This document shows positions 1-5,518 of a stretch of DNA of 6,836 nucleotides, in pieces. Under the pieces are notes generated by a model. The model saw nothing but the letters and a program-made list of their open reading frames with translations, was not told the origin of the DNA and did no database searches. Source of the DNA: an uncultured Eubacterium sp. Lineage in GTDB: Bacteria > Bacillota > Clostridia > Lachnospirales > Lachnospiraceae. Position numbers and translations under genes: made by a program. Location: positions 1 through 6,836 of the forward strand of contig CAMKHH010000064.1 of NCBI GenBank assembly GCA_946412445.1. The letters run 5' to 3'. The stretch's first letter is position 1. Each line of letters begins with the position of its first letter.

Positions 1-454
1 TAATGGAACGATGTGCATAACGTTTTGGACAGTAGACTGCTTTTCCAGGAATGAGTTCCTGACAGCTCCAGTCACCCTCCGGATTTTCCAGCATCATATA
101 ACCGTGTCCCGACAAACAGTAATAAACCTCCCCGGTCTCCAGAATTGTATGGAAATGTCCCTTTGTCATGTAGTATTCGTTACCAACCTTTCCTGGATAT
201 ACGATGCTCATTCCAAAGGCAAGATCCCCCGCAAGTTCCGGTGCCGGCAGCTCGTGAAATTCATACACAAGCTGATCACCATTTTTTGCTATGTACTCCT
301 CTGCTACATGCTCCTCTAAAAACATTCCTTTTACCTTACTTAAAAGTCTTTTAGAAGTTTCTCTCTCTTGGGAAAGGCCATTAGACAGGTTAAAATCTAT
401 TGTAAATCCTTTTTCAAAATCAAGTTTTATACCACTTGCATTAAAATCCGACAT
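1..454 (-). CDS. Cupin-type glucose-6-phosphate isomerase family protein (3' end outside window)
   Basis: This is the last gene of the cluster in the window. It is cut by the left edge after 151 residues; archaeal relatives are about 190 residues long. Reading the minus strand gives MSDFNASG... followed by YPGKVGNEYYMTKGHFH (residues 86-102), EVYYCLSGHGYMMLENPEGDW (split around 109-129) and YCPKRYAHR (141-149). These match the archaeal cupin phosphoglucose isomerase family (Pfam GPI) block by block. By hand alignment to the Pyrococcus enzyme, the metal ligands are His100, His102, Glu109 and His148, and all are present. The family interconverts glucose 6-phosphate and fructose 6-phosphate with a bound metal in the cytoplasm. 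Start: the ATG at 454 is preceded by AAAGGAG (464-470), nine bases away, which overlaps the stop of the upstream gene. In this catabolic setting it may isomerise a different aldose/ketose or sugar acid; that is inference. The family assignment is confident, the substrate is not. Confidence 0.88.
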   Translation of the reverse strand, partial: MSDFNASGIKLDFEKGFTIDFNLSNGLSQERETSKRLLSKVKGMFLEEHVAEEYIAKNGDQLVYEFHELPAPELAGDLAFGMSIVYPGKVGNEYYMTKGHFHTILETGEVYYCLSGHGYMMLENPEGDWSCQELIPGKAVYCPKRYAHRSI

Positions 455-468
455 ATTATCAAGCTCCT

Positions 469-1446
469 TTACCCTCTGTATGCCTTTGCAATATCATCCA
501 GTTTCTCCAGAAGTTTTCCCCCGATTGCGATATGAAATACCTCTGCAATTACCTGTGTCCAGCCATAGATAAAATATCTCCATCCGTCCTCTACATGCAG
601 ATTTTTCGATTGCTCCTGCTTTTCAGCCTGATGCATAAACGTCAAATCACCGCGATAATTAATTTCCCACACCAGTGAATCTTTTGGGAATTCAGCCGTA
701 TCTGTTATCGGTGAACCAGGTCTGTCCTTTCCTAATCCGGTTGCATTAACAATTACAGAATTTGGTCTGATACCGGAAAGCACCTTATCATTATCCGTAA
801 ATTCAGGGCAAAGATAATATTGGAATTCAATCCCTCCCGGATTCAATTTTTCAAAGACGTTTCCAATCTCATCAAGCCTGGGTTTAGACCTGTTTGAAAC
901 TATAATGCGTTTTGGATAATTACCCTTAAATTCAGGACGCATAAGGTAAGAACCCATAGATATCGCAGAGCCTCCTGCGCCCAGTACATAGAAATCCCCG
1001 CCTTTGCACCACCAATTGTCCGGAATAAAGTCAGAAAGCGCATATCCGCTCGAAATCGGGTCTTTTGCATGTCCGCATAATTTGCCATCCTTTTTTGATA
1101 TGGATGAGAGTTCATTAAACATCTGAGCATAGGGATCCAGATAGTCAAACATGTCTTTGCAAGCATTACACAAGTCCAGTTTATGCGTCGTAACCAACGC
1201 TCCCATAGACAGGGGATCATGTTTGATGAATTCCACAACTTTTCGATATACCTCTGGTTCCTCATGTATTGCAATGTCAATTCCCTTTATGACCGCCCCC
1301 AGTCCCATGGCATCTGACCACTCGGGAAAAACTTTCATAATTGAAGATTTCCCGGTCGTGACTCCTATAAAATACATCGTGGGCTGTGTCGCTGCTTCTG
1401 GCCGAAATCCCTCTTTGTTCGCTTTAAATACTGTTATTTTTTCCAT
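469..1446 (-). CDS. Divergent shikimate-dehydrogenase-fold (AroE-like) oxidoreductase
   Basis: A 325-residue cytoplasmic oxidoreductase with the two-domain AroE layout. The N-terminal substrate domain holds GVTTGKSS (28-35) and GALVTTHK (82-89). The dinucleotide fold holds VLGAGGSA (154-161), SNRSK (184-188) and VNATGLG (233-239), and the C-terminal helix region starts at DGW (287-289). Lys89 and Asp129 fit the AroE catalytic Lys/Asp pair. Asn-Arg-Ser at 185-187 resembles the NADP-preferring NRT motif. By hand alignment, other residues that contact shikimate are changed: the usual AVNT is ELSS (112-115), NTD is AKD (127-129), and the C-terminal Gln is Gly295. The protein is also about 40 residues longer than typical AroE. 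It probably does not make aromatic amino acids but reduces or oxidises a different polyhydroxylated, perhaps carbocyclic, compound. The start at 1446 has GGGAGGA (1451-1457) five bases upstream. It lies 15 bases after the PTE-like gene and 14 before the isomerase gene. Confidence 0.85.
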   Translation of the reverse strand: MEKITVFKANKEGFRPEAATQPTMYFIGVTTGKSSIMKVFPEWSDAMGLGAVIKGIDIAIHEEPEVYRKVVEFIKHDPLSMGALVTTHKLDLCNACKDMFDYLDPYAQMFNELSSISKKDGKLCGHAKDPISSGYALSDFIPDNWWCKGGDFYVLGAGGSAISMGSYLMRPEFKGNYPKRIIVSNRSKPRLDEIGNVFEKLNPGGIEFQYYLCPEFTDNDKVLSGIRPNSVIVNATGLGKDRPGSPITDTAEFPKDSLVWEINYRGDLTFMHQAEKQEQSKNLHVEDGWRYFIYGWTQVIAEVFHIAIGGKLLEKLDDIAKAYRG

Positions 1447-1461
1447 CTTTTCCTCCCAAAA

Positions 1462-2418
1462 TTACTCTTTGCATTCAATAGAAAGAGCCTTGGCCGCATT
1501 GGAGATCATTATTTTTTTCAATGTTTCCTCTCTGACTCCATGATTTTTTAACATCATCGAAAAATCGGTAAGTATGTAATCAAGGCCCATGTTTCCGCCA
1601 TATGCCCGCAGCCTCTCATTCGTCGTATCTAAGGACAGCAAGAGTCTGTCCTCTACGCCGCTTTCTAACATTTTCAAAATCAGACGGATTTCATTTTCAT
1701 TCGAAACATATTTAAGTCTGTTAATCGTGTCATACTCCAAAAAGGCACCTGCTTTGGCCACTTCTTTATGATACTGTTCATCAATTCTGGCCCGATCCAG
1801 ATGGCAGGCAATCAGTCTCCCGGCCGGAAGATGTGCCTGTTCCATCTTTCTAAGAAGTTGAAATACATCTGTATCAGGTTCAAAATGTGCAAGTATCTCT
1901 GCACCGGTTTCACGGCTCGCCTGTATCGCTGCGTTAAAAAGCTTTTCATAGTTCTTTGTAGCACCTATGCCACCTCTGTCAACCGCCACTTTTATTATGC
2001 CTGCACATCCTTTTGCTCTATCACCGTCCGTCCTTAACATCCCATCCGCAATCTCTGAAATAAACAATTCGGTCAGCTTTTCTTCGCTCATTGTGAAAAT
2101 AGGGCTATCTTCATAATAGAAGGCATGCTTATGAAATCCTGTGGATGCGATAATATTAACCTTTGTCTGCAAAGATGCTTCTATCAGATTTTCTGCAATC
2201 CTTCCGGAATATGTAGGCTGCGCATCTACCAGACTGACTCCGCCGCAGTTACGATAATCCATTAATTCCTGAACAGATTTTTCAAAATCATCCATGCATA
2301 GAGCCTTTGACATTTCAAGAGCTTTTCCTTTTTTCAGAAAAATATGTTCATGACACTGACACCATCCTAATTTGCGGGGTTCAATATCTCCAAGTACTGT
2401 CCTGATAAAATATGACAT
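1462..2418 (-). CDS. Phosphotriesterase-family metal-dependent hydrolase, probable sugar lactonase
   Basis: A 318-residue TIM-barrel amidohydrolase of the phosphotriesterase (PTE) family. Every metal ligand expected of the family is visible: His23 and His25 in CHEHIF, Lys143 in GIIKVAVDRGG (the bridging, usually carboxylated, lysine), His178 in ILAHFEPD, His206 in ACHLDR, and Asp264 in LLSLDTTNE. A binuclear metal site is therefore expected. Characterised bacterial relatives in sugar operons hydrolyse sugar lactones or their phosphates, while others act on organophosphates or acyl-homoserine lactones. Two sugar dehydrogenases directly upstream favour the sugar-lactonase reading, since dehydrogenation of a cyclic sugar gives a lactone; this is inference. 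Start choice: an ATG at 2424 is possible but sits directly against the AAGGGG motif (2425-2430). The ATG at 2418 is six bases from it and is preferred. No signal peptide is seen. Confidence 0.9.
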   Translation of the reverse strand: MSYFIRTVLGDIEPRKLGWCQCHEHIFLKKGKALEMSKALCMDDFEKSVQELMDYRNCGGVSLVDAQPTYSGRIAENLIEASLQTKVNIIASTGFHKHAFYYEDSPIFTMSEEKLTELFISEIADGMLRTDGDRAKGCAGIIKVAVDRGGIGATKNYEKLFNAAIQASRETGAEILAHFEPDTDVFQLLRKMEQAHLPAGRLIACHLDRARIDEQYHKEVAKAGAFLEYDTINRLKYVSNENEIRLILKMLESGVEDRLLLSLDTTNERLRAYGGNMGLDYILTDFSMMLKNHGVREETLKKIMISNAAKALSIECKE

Positions 2419-2424
2419 GTTCAT

Positions 2425-2431
2425 CCCCTTT
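2425..2431 (-). promoter_or_regulatory. Ribosome binding site that decides the start of the PTE-like gene
   Basis: On the minus strand AAAGGGG overlaps the TAA stop of the upstream dehydrogenase. It resembles the AAAGGAG consensus with a single A-to-G change that can still wobble pair. It touches the ATG at 2424 with no spacer but lies six bases from the ATG at 2418. This favours the shorter protein beginning Met-Ser-Tyr-Phe. Confidence 0.65.
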
Positions 2432-3449
2432 ATACTGTAAGAATCACTTTCTGAACAGTGGATTTATTCGCTTCTATATATTGATATGCACCATCCATCT
2501 CTTCTATAGAAAGTTCTTTGGAAATAAGAGGACGCAAGCTTATTTTCCCATCATTCACCAAGTCGATTGATTCATAATAATCATCTTCAGTATACATTAA
2601 GCTGCCCAAAAGCGTATATTCCCGATCCTGCACATTTGCAAGATTAACATTTGTCATTCCGGCAAATACGCCTACAATAACTATAGGAATTCCTTTTCCG
2701 GCTATGGAGAGAATCTCGTTTAAAGCCCGTTCATTTGCTGTGCATTCATACACCACATCAAATCCATCCATACCAAAAGCTTCTCTTGCTGTTTCCTCAA
2801 GAGACTCCCGAGAAACATTTACCGTATAATCAATGCCTGTTTTTTTTGCAATCTCAAGCTTTTCTTTTGAGACATCCGTAATCATTACTTTGGACGCCCC
2901 AAGTGCTTTTGCAGATTGTGCCACCAGGTTCCCTATCGTGCCTGCCCCTAATACAAGCACCTTTTTATCCTTGCAATCACCGATTCGCTTTACTGCATGT
3001 AACGCAACCGCAAGAGGTTCTATCATCGTTCCCTCAGCAAATCCAAGTGAAGCCGGAAGTCTGTAAAATAGTTTGGCATCTGCTGCATAGTAATCTGAGC
3101 ATCCGCCTGTTGACTGGCATCCCAATACTTTTAGAGATTCGCATATATTGTATCTGCCCTCTCTGCAGGGCTTACACTTACCGCAGACATCCTGTGGCCG
3201 CAGTACTACTCTGTCTCCTACGGTCAGATTTCTTACCTCCATGCCAATCTGTTCCACAACACCGGTACATTCGTGACCTAAAACAATCGGAAATGTCATG
3301 AAAGGATGTTCTCCATAATATGCATGAATATCAGATCCGCAGATTCCCACCGCCTTCACGGCAATCTTTGCATCCCCGGGACCCAAAATAGGCTCCGGGG
3401 CTTCGTGCTTCACAAACTTTTGGGGGGAAATTAATTCAAACTGTCGCAT
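2430..3449 (-). CDS. Zinc-dependent medium-chain sugar/polyol dehydrogenase (second of a tandem pair)
   Basis: A 339-residue medium-chain dehydrogenase/reductase (MDR) with both zinc sites intact. The catalytic zinc ligands are Cys37 (ICGSD), His59 and Glu60 (GHE), and Glu144 (MIEP). The structural zinc ligands are Cys89, Cys92, Cys95 and Cys103, in the usual CX2CX2CX7C spacing. The Rossmann motif GAGTIG is at 168-173, and Asp192 at the end of the second strand suggests NAD rather than NADP. The family oxidises secondary or primary alcohols of polyols, sugars, sugar acids or threonine. The style (VLGCQSTGG, YRLP, MIEPLAVALHA) resembles iditol/gulonate/threonine-type dehydrogenases; the exact substrate is not readable. 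AAGGAG (3457-3462) sits seven bases before the ATG. It follows the other dehydrogenase by 11 bases, suggesting two oxidation steps of one pathway. Confidence 0.92.
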   Translation of the reverse strand: MRQFELISPQKFVKHEAPEPILGPGDAKIAVKAVGICGSDIHAYYGEHPFMTFPIVLGHECTGVVEQIGMEVRNLTVGDRVVLRPQDVCGKCKPCREGRYNICESLKVLGCQSTGGCSDYYAADAKLFYRLPASLGFAEGTMIEPLAVALHAVKRIGDCKDKKVLVLGAGTIGNLVAQSAKALGASKVMITDVSKEKLEIAKKTGIDYTVNVSRESLEETAREAFGMDGFDVVYECTANERALNEILSIAGKGIPIVIVGVFAGMTNVNLANVQDREYTLLGSLMYTEDDYYESIDLVNDGKISLRPLISKELSIEEMDGAYQYIEANKSTVQKVILTV

Positions 3450-3460
3450 CTCACATCTCC

Positions 3461-4507
3461 TTAAAAGTTTACAACAATTTTAATTGCATTCTTTTTATCA
3501 TTCAAAGCCTTTTCAAAAGCCTCATCACCTTGTTCAAATGTATACTCATGCGTCATAAGTGGCTTTATGTCCGCCCGCCCATATTTTAGTAAAAGCATTG
3601 CCCGGTCAAAAAGGTTTGTATATCTAATCAGTGTCTTATAGGTTAGCCCTCTCATCACTGCACTCGCCATCGGCATCGGAGCTCCATCATTAATCATGAG
3701 TCCGATATAAGTAATTGTTCCTCCATCGCGCACATAACTGTTGATATCATACACCGTCTTTGCACTGCCAACACATTCGAAAGCATACTGTGCACCCCAT
3801 CCATCGGTCATTTTCTTAATTTCCGAAACGACATCACTACACTCCTTTGGATTAATAACATCCGTCGCACCAATTTTCAGGGCCATATCAAGTTTGAATG
3901 GCTCCATATCCACAGCTATAATTCGTCCTGCCCCTTCAGCCTTTAATGCTGCAATCGTCATCATGCCTATCGCTCCGCATCCGACCACAACTGCATTATC
4001 ACTGAAGCCTATACCACTGTTTCTCATAGCCTGCAACCCCACGACGAATGGCTCAATCATCGCTCCTTCTTGATAGGTCATCTCTTCCGGCATCTTGTAG
4101 GTTAAAAATTCCGGCCATGCAACATATTCACACATACAGCCATCCCAAGGGGGAGTTCCCATAAAATACATATCATGACAAAAATTATATCTGCCTGCTC
4201 GGCACTCATCGCAGTGCATACAGGGAATACCTGGTTCTATGATGACTCTGTCTCCCACTTCTGATTTTGTGCAATTCTCTCCAATTTTTACAATTTCTCC
4301 CGAACACTCATGTCCTAATATTAACGGATTTCCATTCGTTCCATAATCTCCTATTTTTAGGTCTGTATAAAAGTGAAGATCGGAGCCGCAAACTCCCATT
4401 GATTTGATTTTAATTAAGACTTCGCCATCCTTTGGTACAGGCATCTCCCTTTCTTCTATCTGCATTTTTCTTTTATCTCTCAATACCCATGCTCTCATAG
4501 TTTCCAT
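3461..4507 (-). CDS. Zinc-dependent sorbitol-dehydrogenase-like MDR dehydrogenase (first of a tandem pair)
   Basis: A 348-residue medium-chain dehydrogenase/reductase. Catalytic zinc ligands are Cys40 (VCGSD), His66 and Glu67 (GHE), and Glu152 (MIEP). Structural zinc ligands are Cys96, Cys99, Cys102 and Cys110. The coenzyme motif GCGAIG is at 176-181, with Asp200 favouring NAD. The segments EPGIPC (91-96) and MGTPPWDGCMCEYV (116-129) resemble sorbitol/xylitol dehydrogenases, so the substrate is likely a polyol, cyclitol or free sugar oxidised at a secondary alcohol. It is clearly diverged from the neighbouring dehydrogenase; for example it has a longer loop (KIGDYGTNGN, 51-60) before the GHE motif. 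The start at 4507 has AAGGGA (4518-4523) ten bases upstream. The nearby ATGs at 4512 and 4517 are out of frame, and the internal Met4 would be too far from the ribosome site. It is the first enzyme gene after the transporter. Confidence 0.92.
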   Translation of the reverse strand: METMRAWVLRDKRKMQIEEREMPVPKDGEVLIKIKSMGVCGSDLHFYTDLKIGDYGTNGNPLILGHECSGEIVKIGENCTKSEVGDRVIIEPGIPCMHCDECRAGRYNFCHDMYFMGTPPWDGCMCEYVAWPEFLTYKMPEEMTYQEGAMIEPFVVGLQAMRNSGIGFSDNAVVVGCGAIGMMTIAALKAEGAGRIIAVDMEPFKLDMALKIGATDVINPKECSDVVSEIKKMTDGWGAQYAFECVGSAKTVYDINSYVRDGGTITYIGLMINDGAPMPMASAVMRGLTYKTLIRYTNLFDRAMLLLKYGRADIKPLMTHEYTFEQGDEAFEKALNDKKNAIKIVVNF

Positions 4508-4537
4508 AACATACCATTCCCTTCTTTTAATTTAGGT

Positions 4538-5503
4538 TTAATTTGCCATCTCATTTTTAGATAATCTGCCTCTTCTTGCATTATCAAGAAGAAGAGCCAA
4601 AATAATTATTAAGCCTTTCACTACATCACGTAAATAAGGATTAATATCCTGTAATGTCATCCAATTGGTAATAACCGTGATAATCAGAGCTCCCGCTACA
4701 GTACCGACCACGTAGCCATTTCCTCCACTCAGACTTGTTCCACCTATAACAACAGCCGCTATCGCATCCATCTCCATGCCCTGACCAACCGAAGCAGACG
4801 CTGACATTAATTTACTTGTCATAATAATTGAAGAAACTGCCGCAGTAATACCTGCAATCACATAGGCTGAAATTGTAGATGCATTGACATTAATACCTGC
4901 ATACCATGCACCTTTTGCATTACTTCCTACCGCAAGTATTTTTCTTCCTAATGTGAATTTTTTAAGTATAATCATTGCAATTACAGCAACAATTAGAAAA
5001 ATCCAGATTGGCGTTGGAATGCCCAAAACATTTCCTAACCCAAAAAATCCGAAACCATCTTCTTTAATGGATATCTGTTTTCCCTCTGTAATATATAATG
5101 AAAATCCAAATGTAATCAACTGCATAGCCAGTGTTACCATGATAGGTGTTAATTTAAGATAGGCGACCAAAACACCATTCAAAGCTCCCATAGCGGCTCC
5201 CATCCCCAACATAATCAGAAGAATCAGTGCCATAGGTAACCCAGCCCTAAACATAAGTGCTGCTATAATTCCTATGATTGTTAGCTGTCCGCCCACAGAC
5301 AAATCAATTCCACCTGTCCCAATAACAAAAGTTACACCAATTGCCACAATTCCTGTTGTGGCTGTTCGTTGTAAAACACTTGTGATATTACGGGTCGTGG
5401 CAAATACTGGCGTTACGACTGCGGCAACAATGCATAATACAACGAGTACCAATATAACAGAAAGCTCCGATGTCAATATTTTCTTTAGTTTTACTTTATT
5501 CAT
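4538..5503 (-). CDS. RbsC-type sugar ABC transporter permease
   Basis: An integral membrane permease of the ribose/galactose/inositol ABC importer family (BPD_transp_2). With the start chosen here it is 321 residues, the usual RbsC length. Many hydrophobic segments are visible, from LSVILVLVVLCIVAAVV (14-30) to GLIIILALLL near the C-terminus. Family motifs are GGIDLSVGG (64-72), GRKILAVGSN in the middle, and IGGTSLSGG (253-261) followed by VVGTVAGALII. It forms the transmembrane channel and pairs with the ATPase encoded directly upstream, 13 bases away. An in-frame ATG at 5563 lies inside the ATPase gene and would add a 20-residue tail (MKQKIVISAK...) without homology; the ATG at 5503 has the ribosome site. 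The family predicts an unphosphorylated pentose, hexose or cyclitol cargo, which cannot be narrowed from the permease alone. Confidence 0.93.
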   Translation of the reverse strand: MNKVKLKKILTSELSVILVLVVLCIVAAVVTPVFATTRNITSVLQRTATTGIVAIGVTFVIGTGGIDLSVGGQLTIIGIIAALMFRAGLPMALILLIMLGMGAAMGALNGVLVAYLKLTPIMVTLAMQLITFGFSLYITEGKQISIKEDGFGFFGLGNVLGIPTPIWIFLIVAVIAMIILKKFTLGRKILAVGSNAKGAWYAGINVNASTISAYVIAGITAAVSSIIMTSKLMSASASVGQGMEMDAIAAVVIGGTSLSGGNGYVVGTVAGALIITVITNWMTLQDINPYLRDVVKGLIIILALLLDNARRGRLSKNEMAN

Positions 5504-5510
5504 TTTGATT

Positions 5511-5518
5511 ACCACCTC
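5511..5518 (-). promoter_or_regulatory. Ribosome binding site that decides the permease start
   Basis: On the minus strand GAGGTGGT overlaps the TGA stop of the ATPase gene and lies seven bases before the ATG at 5503. It matches the extended GGAGGTGAT anti-16S complement well. The farther in-frame ATG at 5563 has no comparable site and lies within the ATPase coding region. Confidence 0.7.

Noticed and set aside
11..1543. Open frames on the plus strand opposite the isomerase, AroE-like and PTE-like genes
   Set aside because: They overlap well-supported minus-strand genes, show no recognisable motifs, have atypical composition (Cys/Ser/Leu-rich) and lack convincing ribosome sites, so they are antisense shadows.
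2840..2847. Run of eight A (minus strand) in the second dehydrogenase as a possible slippage site
   Set aside because: Homologous sequence continues in the same frame (AKKTGIDY) and no alternative product is suggested.
4508..4537. Possible promoter or terminator in the largest intergenic gap
   Set aside because: The 30-base gap contains only an A/T-rich stretch and the ribosome site AAGGGA. I see no inverted repeat with a T-run and no spaced -35/-10 pair.
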